Part shown: piece by piece, positions 7,734 to 19,100 of the stretch
Numbering within the stretch: position 1 is the stretch's first letter
Layout of the letters: every line of letters starts with the position of its first letter
DNA from: Hydrogenophaga sp. SL48
Lineage (GTDB): Bacteria > Pseudomonadota > Gammaproteobacteria > Burkholderiales > Burkholderiaceae_C
NCBI RefSeq assembly: GCF_021729865.1
Contig: NZ_CP063400.1
Location: forward strand, 3,658,001 to 3,722,000
Length of the DNA stretch: 64,000 nt
Reading direction: 5' to 3'
Made by a program: the position numbers and the translations under genes
Notes under the pieces: model-generated
Seen by the model: only the letters and a program-made list of their open reading frames with translations
The model's database searches: none
What the model was told of the DNA's origin: nothing

Positions 7734-9058
7734 GCCGCAGCCTGTCGGCGTTCCGCCTCGTGCGCCACCTGGCCACCCACCAGCGTCATGCGCACCCGAA
7801 CGGGCAGCTCGTGGCCCTCAAACGGCGTGTGGCGGCCCTGGCTGCGCAGCAAGGTCGGGTCCACGCGCCAGCTCGCGTCGGGATCGAAGATGCACAGGTC
7901 GGCGTGCCCACCCACGGCAATCTGGCCCACGCTGTGCTGCAGCGTGCCCAGCGCATGCCCCAGTACCGCCTGAGGTCCTGAGGTCAAGACCGTCAGGGCC
8001 TGCATCAGACCCAGGCCGTCCTGTTGCGCCCATTTGCAGGCCAGGCCGAGCAGCAGCTCCACGGCTGTGGCGCCGGGCTCGGCTTCGGCGAACGGCAGGG
8101 TCTTGGCGTCGGCGTCCACCGGGTTGTGGTCCGACACCAGCGCGTCGATGCTGCCGTCGGCCAGGCCCTCGCGCAGGGCGTCGCGGTCGCGCTGCTGGCG
8201 CAGCGGCGGCTGCAGGCGGGTGCGGCTGTCGTAATAGCCGATGTCCGTGTCGGTCAGGTGCAGGTTGTGCACGCTCACGTCGCAGCTCACCGGCAGGCCC
8301 TCGGCCTTGGCCTGGCGCACGAGCGCCAAGCCCGCCGCGCTGCTGATGCGGCACAGGTGCACGCGCGCTTCACTGCCCTTGCCGTGCACCGCGCGCAGCA
8401 ATTCAAACAGGGTGTGCAGCGCGATCGTTTCGGCCATCACCGGGATGCCGGCCAGGCCCATGCGGGTGGCCAGCGGGCCACTGGCGGCGACGCCCTTGCC
8501 GAGCCAGAAATCCTGCGGCCGCAGCCACACGGTGTAGCCGAACGTGGCCGCGTACTGCAGCGCGCGCTGCAGCACCTGGGCGTTGACGATGGGCACCTCG
8601 GCCTGGCCGAAGCCGATGCAGCCGGACTCGGTGAGTTCGGCCATCTCGGTCAGCACCTCACCCTTGAGCCCACGCGTGAGCGCGCCCAGCGGGAACACGC
8701 GGGCTCGGTGCATTTTTTCCGCGCGGAACTTGAGCATGTCCACCAGACCGGGCTCGTCGAGCACCGGCTCGGTGTCGGGCGGGCAGACCAGCGAGGTCAC
8801 GCCGCCGGCGACGGCCGCCGTGGTTTCGCTCTCCAGCATGCCCGCGTGCTCCTGCCCCGGTTCACGCAACCGCACCGCAAGGTCCACCAGGCCCGGCGCC
8901 ACCACACAGCCGGTGGCGTCGATGGTCCGGTTGGGATGGAAGTCGGCGGCGACCTTGCCGATGGCGATGACGCGACCGGCGGCGATGGCGATGTCGGCCA
9001 TCTCGTCGCGGCCGCTGGCCGGGTCCATGACGCGACCGTTCTGAATCAGGATCTTCAT
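7730..9058 (-). CDS. pyrX: Dihydroorotase-like protein PyrC', probably catalytically inactive
   Basis: Homologue of dihydroorotase (442 residues) encoded directly after pyrB with a 4-base overlap. In active enzymes the segment after PGLVD holds the metal-binding H-x-H; here residues 59-65 read DLAVRLR, so both His are replaced (A61, R63). Later metal positions are also lost: the usual HAED region reads LRPQD, and the usual His in the HxxHVS block reads VHLCRIS. Only SDHNP keeps the Asp-His pair. This fits the known non-catalytic PyrC' subunits that form a structural complex with class A aspartate transcarbamoylase in Pseudomonas and relatives. A working dihydroorotase must lie elsewhere in the genome. 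Confidence 0.87.
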   Translation of the reverse strand: MKILIQNGRVMDPASGRDEMADIAIAAGRVIAIGKVAADFHPNRTIDATGCVVAPGLVDLAVRLREPGQEHAGMLESETTAAVAGGVTSLVCPPDTEPVLDEPGLVDMLKFRAEKMHRARVFPLGALTRGLKGEVLTEMAELTESGCIGFGQAEVPIVNAQVLQRALQYAATFGYTVWLRPQDFWLGKGVAASGPLATRMGLAGIPVMAETIALHTLFELLRAVHGKGSEARVHLCRISSAAGLALVRQAKAEGLPVSCDVSVHNLHLTDTDIGYYDSRTRLQPPLRQQRDRDALREGLADGSIDALVSDHNPVDADAKTLPFAEAEPGATAVELLLGLACKWAQQDGLGLMQALTVLTSGPQAVLGHALGTLQHSVGQIAVGGHADLCIFDPDASWRVDPTLLRSQGRHTPFEGHELPVRVRMTLVGGQVAHEAERRQAAA

Positions 9059-10020
9059 GCTTCATTTCCTGCAACGATGCCCATCACCGCCATGCGCACG
9101 GCGATGCCGAAAGTGACCTGCGGCAGGATCACGCTCTGCGGGCCATCGACCACGGCGGAGTCGATCTCGACCCCGCGGTTGATCGGGCCCGGATGCATCA
9201 CGATGGCGTCGGGCTTGGCCCAGCGCAGGCGCTCGGGCGTGAGGCCGAAGCTCTTGAAATACTCCTGGCTCGATGGCAGCAGCGCGCCGCTCATGCGTTC
9301 GTTCTGCAGGCGCAGCGTGATCACCACGTCGCAGTCCTTGATGCCCTCTTCCAGCGTGTGGCAGACGCGCACACCCATGTGCGACAGGTCGCCGGGCACC
9401 AGGGTACGCGGGCCGACCACGCGCACGTCGGGGCAGCCCAGCGTGGTCAGCGCGTGGATGTCGGAACGCGCCACGCGCGAATGCAGCACGTCGCCGACGA
9501 TGGCCACCGAGAGCTGCGTGAAATCTTTCTTGTAGTGCCGGATGGTGTACATGTCCAGCAGGCCCTGCGTGGGGTGCGCGTGGCGGCCGTCACCGGCGTT
9601 CACCACGTGCACGTGCGGCGCCACGTGCTGCGAGATCAGGTACGGCGCGCCCGATTCGCTGTGCCGCACCACGAAGATGTCGGCCGCCATCGCGGAGAGG
9701 TTGGCGATGGTGTCGAGCAGCGACTCACCCTTGGCGGTGGAGCTGCGCGCGATGTCCAGCGTGTAGACGTCGGCCGAGAGGCGCGTGGCCGCGATGTCGA
9801 AGGTGGTGCGGGTGCGGGTGCTGTTCTCGAAGAACAGGTTGAACACGCTTTTGCCGCGCAGCAGCGGCACCTTCTTGACCTCGCGATCGCTCACGCTCAC
9901 GAAGTTGGCGGCGGTGTCCAGGATCTGGGTGAGGATGTCGCGCGACAGGCCTTCGGTGGACAGCAGGTGGATCAGTTCGCCGTTCTTGTTCAGCTGGGGA
10001 TTGCGAGCCACGTCAGACAT
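9055..10020 (-). CDS. pyrB: Aspartate carbamoyltransferase catalytic subunit
   Basis: Catalyses carbamoyl phosphate plus L-aspartate to N-carbamoyl-L-aspartate in pyrimidine synthesis (cytosol). The carbamoyl-phosphate site STRTRT and the block [17 protein letters not shown] are both present, as is HPGPINRG near the C-terminus. The ATG at 10020 gives 321 residues and overlaps the pyrR end by 8 bases. A TTG at 10032 in the same frame would add four residues. The N-terminal extension before HLLSTEGLS is typical of class A enzymes that bind the PyrC' subunit. No pyrI gene is seen nearby. Confidence 0.95.
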   Translation of the reverse strand: MSDVARNPQLNKNGELIHLLSTEGLSRDILTQILDTAANFVSVSDREVKKVPLLRGKSVFNLFFENSTRTRTTFDIAATRLSADVYTLDIARSSTAKGESLLDTIANLSAMAADIFVVRHSESGAPYLISQHVAPHVHVVNAGDGRHAHPTQGLLDMYTIRHYKKDFTQLSVAIVGDVLHSRVARSDIHALTTLGCPDVRVVGPRTLVPGDLSHMGVRVCHTLEEGIKDCDVVITLRLQNERMSGALLPSSQEYFKSFGLTPERLRWAKPDAIVMHPGPINRGVEIDSAVVDGPQSVILPQVTFGIAVRMAVMGIVAGNEA

Positions 10021-10528
10021 CCTTGTTCTCAAGCACGAAGCGGAAACGCCCGTTGTCGTCGCGAGCCAGTTCGAGCAACTGGCTGACCGGCAGGCTCAGT
10101 GTGGCCGCACAGACGTTGGCCTGGATCGGCAACTCGCGCCCGCCCCGGTCCACCAGCACCGCGAGCTGCACACTGGCCGGGCGGCCATAGTCAAACAGCT
10201 CGTTGATCACGGCGCGCAGCGTGCGACCGGTGTAGAGCACGTCGTCGATCAGGACCACATGGGCGCCGTTCACGTCGAAGGGCAGGACGGTCTGCGCCGA
10301 CATGGCCAGGCCGCGCTGCGCGAAATCGTCGCGGTGCATCGACGAGGAGATGACCCCCGCATCGCCGGGCAAGCCCAGATCCCGCTGCAGACGCTCGGCC
10401 AGCCAGGCGCCGCCGGAGGTGATGCCCGCGAGCACCACAGGCTGGGACGTCGCGGCGATCAACGCTTTCACGCCCCGCAGCAGATCGGCGTAAAGCAGCT
10501 CGGCATCGAGCTGGATGGTTTGGGTCAT
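10013..10528 (-). CDS. pyrR: Bifunctional pyr operon regulator / uracil phosphoribosyltransferase PyrR
   Basis: PRTase-fold protein of 171 residues. The PRPP-binding motif [16 protein letters not shown] lies at about residues 93-108, and the flexible-loop region with SSMHRDD at about 60-66. In Bacillus PyrR attenuates pyr mRNA; in Gram-negative bacteria its regulatory role is less clear and it may mainly salvage uracil. The start at 10528 overlaps the ruvX stop by four bases (ATGA). Longer versions of this frame reach into ruvX and are not credible. No attenuator hairpin is evident because there is no leader between the genes. Confidence 0.9.
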   Translation of the reverse strand: MTQTIQLDAELLYADLLRGVKALIAATSQPVVLAGITSGGAWLAERLQRDLGLPGDAGVISSSMHRDDFAQRGLAMSAQTVLPFDVNGAHVVLIDDVLYTGRTLRAVINELFDYGRPASVQLAVLVDRGGRELPIQANVCAATLSLPVSQLLELARDDNGRFRFVLENKDV

Positions 10529-10953
10529 GGCAGGCTCCTCAGAAACTGTTCCAGGATGATGCAGGCGCTGGCCGCGTCGGCGTCCTTGGCGCCCAGGCTG
10601 TGGGCTTCGGTGGTGCTGTAACGCTCGTCCACTTCGAACACCGGCAAGCCGTGGCGGCCACGCAGCTGGCGCGCGAACTTCCGTGCTCGCGCGGTGTTCT
10701 CGTGGGAGGCGCCGTCGGGATGAAAGGGCACACCCACGACCAGCGCGTCGGGCTGCCACTCTTTCAGGCGCGCCGCGATCTGGATGAATCGGGCGTCGCC
10801 CTCGGCGGCGATGGTGGCCTGCGGTGTGGCGGTGCGGGTGATCCGGTTGCCACTGGCGACACCGGTGCGCTTCAGGCCAAAGTCAAAGGCCATGAACATC
10901 TGGCACTGGGCCGGGACTTCGGGCGTGACGGGAACAGAAACCATCTCGCTCAT
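10525..10953 (-). CDS. ruvX: Putative Holliday junction resolvase / pre-16S rRNA nuclease YqgF
   Basis: RNase H-fold nuclease of 142 residues. The motif FDFGLKRTGVASG holds the first catalytic Asp (about residue 24), VVGVPFHPDG the middle block, and VDERYSTTEA the next acidic position, with a further Asp near the C-terminus (GAKDADAASA). In E. coli YqgF processes the 16S rRNA 5' end; the Holliday-junction function is a weaker prediction. It overlaps yqgE upstream and pyrR downstream by 4 bases each, so it is co-translated in the chain. Confidence 0.9.
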   Translation of the reverse strand: MSEMVSVPVTPEVPAQCQMFMAFDFGLKRTGVASGNRITRTATPQATIAAEGDARFIQIAARLKEWQPDALVVGVPFHPDGASHENTARARKFARQLRGRHGLPVFEVDERYSTTEAHSLGAKDADAASACIILEQFLRSLP

Positions 10954-11540
10954 GCGTGGCCCGCGTCGGGCGACAGCATCCAGGGCTGCAATCCCAGCAA
11001 GGCCATCGCGCGTTCGTAGCGCTGCTCGACCGGCGCATCAAAAATCACGCTCGGATCGGCCTCGACCGTGAGCCAGCTGTTTTCGGTGATCTCCGACTCC
11101 AGTTGCCCCTGCCCCCAGGACGCGTAGCCCAGGGTCACGAACACGCGGCGCGGGCCGGCACCCGATGACATGGCTTCGAGCACGTCGCGCGAGGTGGTCA
11201 TTTCCAGGCCGCCGGGAATGGAAAGCGTCGAGGCGTAAACCGTTTCCCCTTCCCCGGCGTCGATCGCATCGTGCAGCACGAAGCCGCGCTCGGTCTGCAC
11301 CGGGCCGCCCTGGAACACCGGCTGGTTCGCCAGGTCTTCGCGTCCGAGCGGGAGGTCAACCTTTTCAAACAGGCGGGGCAGCAGGATGTCGCTGGGTTTG
11401 TTGATCACCAGACCCAGCGCACCGCGCTCGCTGTGTTCGCACATGAAGACGACACTGCGGCCGAACAGCTCGTCGCTGAGCCCGGGCATTGCAATCAGGA
11501 AATGATTGGTGAGATTGATCGGGGCAGAATCGGCGGACAT
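10950..11540 (-). CDS. YqgE/AlgH family protein
   Basis: A 196-residue protein of the YqgE/AlgH family, commonly adjacent to ruvX, with no firmly known biochemical role. The family landmarks LTNHFLIAMPGL, VVFMCEHSERGALGLVINKP and FQGGPVQTERGFVLH are present, and VTLGYASWGQGQLESEI lies in the C-terminal half. The ATG at 11540 is the first gene of the minus-strand chain and is 62 bases from the divergent photolyase gene. AlgH was once proposed as an alginate regulator; the sequence does not decide this. Confidence 0.88.
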   Translation of the reverse strand: MSADSAPINLTNHFLIAMPGLSDELFGRSVVFMCEHSERGALGLVINKPSDILLPRLFEKVDLPLGREDLANQPVFQGGPVQTERGFVLHDAIDAGEGETVYASTLSIPGGLEMTTSRDVLEAMSSGAGPRRVFVTLGYASWGQGQLESEITENSWLTVEADPSVIFDAPVEQRYERAMALLGLQPWMLSPDAGHA

Positions 11541-11602
11541 GCAGTGATTTTAAGCCGCTGATCCACAGGCCCTTGCCCTTCCCCACACCCGAGCCAACCC
11601 CC

Positions 11603-13090
11603 ATGAACCGCTACGACCAAGGCCTGATGTGGTTCCGGCGTGACCTGCGGGCCGACGACAACGCCGCGCTCCACCATGCACTCAAACAATGCCGCCAGCT
11701 CTGGTGTGTGTTCGTCTTCGACACCGACATCCTCGACACCCTGCCCCGCGCGGACCGCCGGGTCGAATTCATCCATGCCTCGGTGATCGAGCTCGATGTC
11801 CGCCTGCGCGAGCTGGGCCGGGTCGCAGAGCACGAGGGCACCGGGCTGATCGTGCGCCATGCTCGCGCGCAGGACGACCTGCCGGCACTGGCCCAGCAGC
11901 TGCGCGTGCAGGCCGTGTTTGCCAACCACGACGACGAGCCCGCTGCGCATGCGCGAGATGCCCATGTGCGGGGGCAGCTGGCCCACGCCGGCATCGTGTT
12001 CCACGGCCACAAGGACCACCTGATCTTCGAGCGCCGCGAGGTGTTGACCCAGGCGGGCCATCCCTACGGCGTGTTCACGCCCTACAAGAACGCCTGGCTC
12101 AAGCAGGTGGATTCGTTCTATCTGAAGGCCTACCCGGTGGAGCGTTACGCCGCGTCGCTGGCGCCGTTGCCACAGGCCCTGGACGCCCCGATCCCGCAGC
12201 TCTCGGACATCGACTTCGAGCCCACCAACCTGGCGCAGCTGCCCATGCCCACCGGCGCCAGCGGCGCTCAGCAGCTGCTGGACGACTTTGTCGAGCGCAT
12301 CGACCGCTACGAGGCCACGCGCAACTTCCCGGCGGTCAAGGGGCCGAGTTACCTGAGCGTGCACCTGCGCTTCGGCACGGTCTCGATCCGGCAGCTGGCC
12401 TTCATCGCCTACCAGATGCACCTTCAGGGCATGCAGGGCGCGAGCACCTGGCTGTCCGAGCTGATCTGGCGCGATTTTTACCACCAGATCCTGGCCAATT
12501 TCCCGCACGTGGTCGAGAAGGCGTTCAAGCCCGAGTACGACCACATCAAGTTCGAACACGGCAAACACGCCCACGAGCTGTTCGCCGCCTGGTGCGAAGG
12601 CCGCACCGGCTACCCGCTGGTGGACGCCGCCATGGCGCAGATCAACCAGACCGGCTACATGCACAACCGGCTGCGCATGGTGGCAGCAAGTTTTCTGGTG
12701 AAGGACCTCGGCATCCACTGGCAATGGGGCGAACGCTATTTCGCCGAAAAGCTGATCGATTTCGACCTCGCCGCCAACAACGGCGGCTGGCAATGGGCCA
12801 GCTCCAGCGGCTGCGATGCACAGCCCTGGTTCCGCATCTTCAACCCGGTGACGCAGAGCGAGAAGTTCGATCCGCAAGGCAAGTTCATCCGCCGCTACCT
12901 GCCCCAGCTGGCGCAGCTGCCCGACGCCGCGATTCACGCGCCCTGGACGGCCCGCGAACTGGAACTGGTGGGCGCGGGCGTCGAGCTGGGCAAGACCTAC
13001 CCGCACCCCATCGTCGACCATGCCCTGGCGCGCGAACGCACCTTGCTGCGCTATGCGGTGGTGAAAAAACCCGGTTCGACGCCCACATGA
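11603..13090 (+). CDS. phrB: Deoxyribodipyrimidine photolyase (CPD photolyase, class I)
   Basis: Light-driven flavoenzyme that splits cyclobutane pyrimidine dimers. The 495-residue protein has the N-terminal antenna domain (WFRRDLRADDNAAL at about residues 10-23) and a C-terminal FAD and DNA domain with ELIWRDFYHQIL, HNRLRMVAASFL, and the strongly conserved stretch from KLIDFDLAANNGGWQW through the block containing DAQPW and FRIFNP. ATG at 11603 begins MNRYDQGLMWFRRD, matching the family N-terminus; an earlier ATG at 11573 would add a proline-rich stretch. It diverges from yqgE. Confidence 0.94.
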   Translation: MNRYDQGLMWFRRDLRADDNAALHHALKQCRQLWCVFVFDTDILDTLPRADRRVEFIHASVIELDVRLRELGRVAEHEGTGLIVRHARAQDDLPALAQQLRVQAVFANHDDEPAAHARDAHVRGQLAHAGIVFHGHKDHLIFERREVLTQAGHPYGVFTPYKNAWLKQVDSFYLKAYPVERYAASLAPLPQALDAPIPQLSDIDFEPTNLAQLPMPTGASGAQQLLDDFVERIDRYEATRNFPAVKGPSYLSVHLRFGTVSIRQLAFIAYQMHLQGMQGASTWLSELIWRDFYHQILANFPHVVEKAFKPEYDHIKFEHGKHAHELFAAWCEGRTGYPLVDAAMAQINQTGYMHNRLRMVAASFLVKDLGIHWQWGERYFAEKLIDFDLAANNGGWQWASSSGCDAQPWFRIFNPVTQSEKFDPQGKFIRRYLPQLAQLPDAAIHAPWTARELELVGAGVELGKTYPHPIVDHALARERTLLRYAVVKKPGSTPT

Positions 13091-13114
13091 AAAACCCCGG
13101 CGCGAAGGCCGGGG
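13090..13114 (-). terminator. Rho-independent terminator after chpA
   Basis: On the minus strand CCCCGGC pairs with GCCGGGG across a 6-base loop and is followed by five T. It lies 26 bases beyond the chpA stop codon and closes the pil-chp gene array. It overlaps the last base of the photolyase stop codon, so it can also serve that gene weakly from the other side. Confidence 0.75.
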
Positions 13115-13139
13115 TGGTGATCGGGCGTCGGCCGTGCGC

Positions 13140-16100
13140 TCAGGCTTCTGCGGCGGCGCTCTGAACGTAGTGCCCGACCAGGGCCAGCAACTCGTCTTCC
13201 GAGTACGGTTTGCCCAGGTAGTGGTCCACCCCCAGCTCGCGCGCGTGCTCGCGGTGCTTCTCGGCGATGCGCGAGGTGATCATGATCACCGGCAAACCCG
13301 ACAGGCGAGGGTCGCTGCGGATGTTGCGCACCAGATCGAACCCGTCCATGCGAGGCATTTCGATGTCCGACAGCACGACCGTCGGACGTTCGTGTTGCAG
13401 GCGTTCGAGCGCCTGCAGGCCATCGGCCGCGAGCGACACGCGATAGCCCTCACGCTGCAGCAGTCGCTGCGTCACACGGCGCACGGTGATCGAGTCGTCG
13501 ACCACCAGCACCAGCGGGACGGCGTTGACCACCATCTCCACCGGCAAACCGGTGTCGTCGTTGGTCGCGTTCAGCAAGCCTTGTCGCTTCTGTGCGTCCA
13601 CCCACGACTGCACCTGATCGCCATACACCGTGGCCAGCGCCACCGGGTTGTAGATCAGCGCCACCGCGCCCGAGGCCAGCACCGACATGCCGGCCAGACC
13701 GGGCAGACGAGACAGCTGAGGACCGAGGTTCTTCACCACGACTTCCTGGTTGCCGAGCACCTCGTCCACGTGCATGGCCACGCGTTGCGCAGCGCTTCGG
13801 AAAATCACCACGGGCAAGGTGCGTCCCTGGGCTTCCTGGGTCTGGGCCGATGACCGCAACAGCGCGCCAGCCCAGTAGAAAGGCACCTCTTCGCCACCCA
13901 CCGTCAGCGTGTTTTTCGCGTAGGCCTGCGCCAGCTCGTCGGTACCGACGCGGCGCACGAGTTCCACCTGCGTGGATGGCACCCCGATGGTGAGCGTGCC
14001 CGTGCGCAGCATCACCACCTGCGTCACCGCGGTGGTGAGCGGCAGCACCAGCTTGAAGTTGGTGCCATGTCCGGCGCGGGTGTGCGTCTCGATGCGCCCG
14101 CCCAGCGCGATCACGTCGTTTCGCACCACGTCCATGCCCACGCCACGGCCCGCCAACGAAGACACTTCGCTGGCCGTGCTCAGACCGGGGGTAAAGATCA
14201 GCTGCGCCGCCTGGTCGTCGGAGAGCGCCACACCGGCCTCGACCAGGTTCTGGGCCACCGCTTTCTCACGCAGGCGAACGAGGTCGAGTCCGGCGCCGTC
14301 GTCCTGGAACACCACGGACACGTCGTTGAGTTCCTGGGCCAGGCGAATCTCAATGTGGCCTTCCGCGGGTTTGCCCAGGGCCAGTCGCTGCTCAGGCATT
14401 TCAATGCCATGCACCACGCTGTTGCGCAGCAGGTGTTCGAACGCCGCCGTCATGCGGTCCAGCACGCCACGGTCCATTTCGATGTAACCGGCCGTGATGT
14501 CCAGTCGCACCTGTTTGCCCGTTTCTTTGGACGCCTGCCGCACCACCCGGTACAGCCGTTCGGAAATACCCTCGAACTCCACCATGCGGGTGCGCAGCAA
14601 ATCGCGCTGCAATTCGCGGGTCTGCCGCCCCTGCGCCACCAGGCCGTCTTCGGTCGCTTCCACCGCCCGCTGCAGGTTGCGCTGCACCGTGGCCACGTCG
14701 TTCACCGACTCGGCCATCATGCGGGTGAGTTCCTGTACCCGCGTGAAGCGGTCGAACTCCAGCGGATCGAACGACAGGTCGGCGTCGCGGGCCTGCGCCA
14801 GACGCGACTGCATCTGTGTTTCAGCCTGCAATTCGATGTCGCGCAGTTGGTGACGCAAACGGTCCAGGTTGCCCGTCAGGTCTTTCAGCGAGCCGCGCAA
14901 GGTCACCAGCTGGGACTCCATGCGCGAGCGGGTGATCATGACCTCGCCGGTCTGGTTGACCAGGCGGTCGAGCAGTTCGGGGCGGACCCGGACGGCCGCA
15001 CCAGCGCGCTGCGCCACCAGCACGGGTGGCTGCAGCAGCGTCATCCCGGTCAAGCCTTGAGCGCCTGGCGCGCGGGTGACAACCGGCAAAACCTCCGGCT
15101 CGGGCGAGAGTTCGGTCTGCGGCGCTTCTTCCACCGCAGTGACACCGAAGGGCTCGGCATCGAAGGTCTGTTCAGGGGCGGTCTGCACCACGCCCTGAGA
15201 CTCCACATCGCTGTTGCGCAACAGATCGAAGCGAGCACACAAAGCATCGTAGGAAGCCTGGAGGGGCTCCAGGTCGGCTCGCTGCAGCACGTCGGAACCC
15301 AGTCGCTCCACCGCCGTTTCAATGCGGTGAGCCATCTCGCCGAGTCGCAGAGCGCCCGCCAGACGCGCACTGCCCTTCAAGGTGTGCAGGTTGCGCAGCA
15401 CCTCGCCTCGGGCGCTGGTGTTGTCGGGTCGCCCCATCCACTGGCGCAGTGCACCACCCAGTTGCGGAAGCAGTTCCTGGGCCTCCTCCGCAAAGATCGG
15501 GAACAGGTCCACGTCGATCGTGTCGAGCACATCGATGTCGTCGTCAATGTCTTGCGCCGGACCCCGCTCGGCAACCTCCGCAGGCAGCGGGGACAACAAC
15601 GTGTCAAGTCCAGCAACAGCGGACGGTTCGAAGTCCGTGGGCACAAAAGCAGAAGGAACCGTGCCCACCTCCGCCGGCAGGTCCAGCACCTCCACCGGCT
15701 CGTTCTCGGGCTGAGTCGCCTCGTGGTCCGGTGCCTCGGCGTCGGGCGCGGCGTCCGCTTCCGTTGGCTCAGCGAACCCTGTGTCCGTGGGTGCGGGCAG
15801 GTGCAGCAGACGGTCGAGCGCACTCAGCAACTCGACATTGGGCTCCTTGAAGAAACCGGCGGCAAACTGATGGAGCAGCCGACGGATGTCCTCGGCCGCG
15901 TCCACAAACAGCTGAGCCTGTTCGATCGTTGCCGCTTGTCCACCCTGTTGGTGCAGGGCCACCGAAGCCAGCGAATGCTCCAGCGCTCGCGCGATGTCAG
16001 AGAGAGGCTGAAAACCCACTGTGGCTGAGCTGCCCGCAAGCGAGTGAGCAAGGGCCTCGGCCTGATCGGGAACGGGTTCGTGGTGTTCCAGCGCCCATTC

Positions 16101-19100
16101 CGACAGACAGGTGCTCAACCGGCGCGACCATTCATCGGCCTCGTTGAGGTAGACGTTGTAAAGCCGGATGCCAATGCGCAACGGCCCGATCTGGCGCGTC
16201 TGCTCGTCGGGCACGTCATCGTTGATGTCGGCAGGAACGGACGTGTCCAGCGCCTCGACGGAGACATCAATCACGTCTGTGAAAGACACCTCCTGCTGCG
16301 CATCGGGGACCGCTTCCAATTCCTGCGGCTCATCGGAGACCACCTCCAATGCCACCGGCTCCGCGACGACCTCTTCCACGAACACACTGTCGGGTTCGTC
16401 CGGATGGAACACTGGCCCCGGAAGACCGTCCTGCAAGTCGGGGGCCTGAGGCAGCGCCGCCTCGGTGTCCAACGAGATATCGTCGAACATGGAGGATGGG
16501 TCATCGGATGAAGACCCATCGACCGCCGGACCCGATGGAAGCGAAGCTTCGATGTGTTCGGAAGCGTGCGGCGCCAGGCCCTCAAAGGCCATGTCACTGA
16601 GCAGCGGGGCTGGTTCACCCGACGCTGGCGGTGTCGCCGTCGGCGAATCGAAACTGAAATCGAGGTCCACTGCCGCAGAATCACCAAAGTCCGCAGCCGG
16701 CTCTTCGGGCGCATCCTGAGCGACGACTTGCGCATCTTCGGTCTCGACTTGCACGGGCGCTTGCTCCGGCTCGTCTCCGCTGACCACGGTCTCGAAAGGT
16801 TCCGGCGCCTGCACGGCAGCACCCAGCGAAAGGTACTGCCCCTGATCGCGCCAAGCCTGCGCACTGATCCGGAACGGCTGGGCCTTGCGGTCGCCATCGC
16901 GGTGTTGGGCAATGTCTTCCACCCATTGAGCCAGCACGTTCAGCGAGTCTTCTGCCAGAGACCGCAACGGCGCCTCCGTCGGACGCTGCTCGGCGAGTGC
17001 TGCGTTGAGCACCTGTTCCATCGCCCAGGCCGCCTCGCCGAACTCCGACAAGCCCACCATGCGCGAGCTGCCTTTGAGTGTGTGATAGGCACGGCGCAGG
17101 GTGCTGAGGTGCTCCAGATCGGAAGGCTCATGCGCCAGTGCCGCCACGGCATCTCGCCCATGGGCCACGACTTCGCGTGCCTCCTCCAGGAAGATGTCCA
17201 GGAGGTCGTCGTCATCGTTTCCACCAGCGTCAAACACCGGCGCAACCGGCGCGCGAACGTCCTCAACGCCCGTCTGCGCCAGGCCGATCAGCGCCTGGGC
17301 CCCGGCCACAGCATCGTCGCCGACCACCGCCTGCGCCGCTTCCCGAGCGGCCCGTGCCACGCCCGGCTGCTCGACCAGAGAGGCCTGATCGGCCAGCGAA
17401 CCCAGCTGCTCGCTGAGGTCGGCCAGATCCACCGTGTTCTGCGCGCTGTCGACCACGCGCTGCACGTCGGCGCTCAGCGCATGGGCCTCTTGATGTGTGG
17501 CCTGCGCGCGGGGAACGTCCACCACGGTACGCCCCATCAACGGCTTGAGTTCGCCAGATTCTTCGTCAAAGACAAACAGCTTCTTGGCCAGCGCGGGCTG
17601 GTAGTTGAGCATGTCCACCAGGAAACTGAGCGCGCTCAGGTTGTTGCCCAGCTGCTGAAACGTTCCGGCCTGACGGGCCATCACCTCGTCCACCTCGGTG
17701 TCCAGGATCTGCTCCACCGAGCTGCGCATGCGCCCGACCGTGTTCACCGCCTGGTCCAGACCCAGAACCGAGAGCACGCCGCGCATCTGCACCAATTGAG
17801 ACACCGCCACATGCAAACAGGCTTTCTCGCGCGGTGCCCGGAAAAACTGGTCCAGCGATTTCTCGACCTCCCCCAAGGACACCTTGAGCTCACCCACCAC
17901 ACTGCCCAGCGTCTGCCGGTCGCTCACGCGCCGGTAAAGCTGCTCCATCCAAGGTTCCAGGGGTTGTGCTGGCTCGCCGGCAAGAACCTGCTCCAGACGT
18001 TCGGCCAACGCCTGTGTGCGGGCAGTGAGTTCCTGATCGTTGGGGTCAAAATCCTCGAACGCAGCTTCGAGGTACAGCGTGGTGGTGGCCACCTCCATGG
18101 ACAGCTCGGGCTTCAGCGTCCCCGGCACTCGGGCCGCCTGTTCGGCCGCCTTGACCAGCGCACGGGCCAGCACGGTGCTCGCGGGGTGCAACCTCAGCAG
18201 GGAGTCACCGATCAGGCTGTACTGGTCCTGTACCTGCCTGGCGCGGCTCATGTCACCGCCTGCCATCAGCGACCAGGACTCCTTGCCGGCGTTGATGCGT
18301 TTGCGGGCCTGCACCAGGAGGGCTGGATCAAAACGCCCCAGCGTCGCCTGGCTGTAGTCCACGGCAACGGCATCGGTCAGACCAAACGCCTGGCGCACAG
18401 CCACCAGATGGGGCGTGGCCACGCCTTCCCTGGGCTGGGCCTGCGAGCAAAAGAACAACAGGTCATGCAGCAGGGTCTCTGACACATCGCCGCGCGTCTT
18501 CTCCTGTGCCAGCCCGGACAGTTGCAGCAGAATGCGCGAAGCCGCGCGCTTGACGTACAGGTCGGAGGGCACCAGGTTCTGGGCCACCGCTTCAAAATAC
18601 GCGGCCGCCACACGCCAGAAAGTCACCACCCTGGGCACATCCGAACCTGCCGACAAGCCGGCACACATTCGAGACAGCTGGGTCCCGACGGCGGGGCTCG
18701 GCGACTTGATCATGAGCAACACGACCCGGTCGAACCGCGAACGCATCTGGGCGTCGGCCTTCTGCGGCTCCACACCCACCGGTGCATTCACATCGATGCC
18801 ACGCTGGTCAAAGGCCCACAGATCCGACGGATGCACCCGCTCAGCCGCGGCCAGTTCCTGCACCTCGCGGTATTGACTGAAGAGCGCGACCGGCTGGACC
18901 TGCTTGTTGTTCAGGATGGCTTCGAGGTATTCGATCAGTGCGAAACTGGCACGCTCGACCTTCCCTGCCGCTTCATTCGTGCAGGTCTGAGGACGTTGCA
19001 CAAACCGCTGCACCGCCGCTTCCATGGCGCGCAGCACCTGGGCCGGGGCAATCAGCCCCACCATTTCAAGCGCACCCACGGCCTGGTGCAACTGCTGTCG

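Noticed and set aside
14067..16028. Long plus-strand frames opposite chpA (653 and 642 codons)
   Set aside because: Antisense to the conserved kinase and Hpt domains, and His/Gln/Arg-rich without a family pattern.
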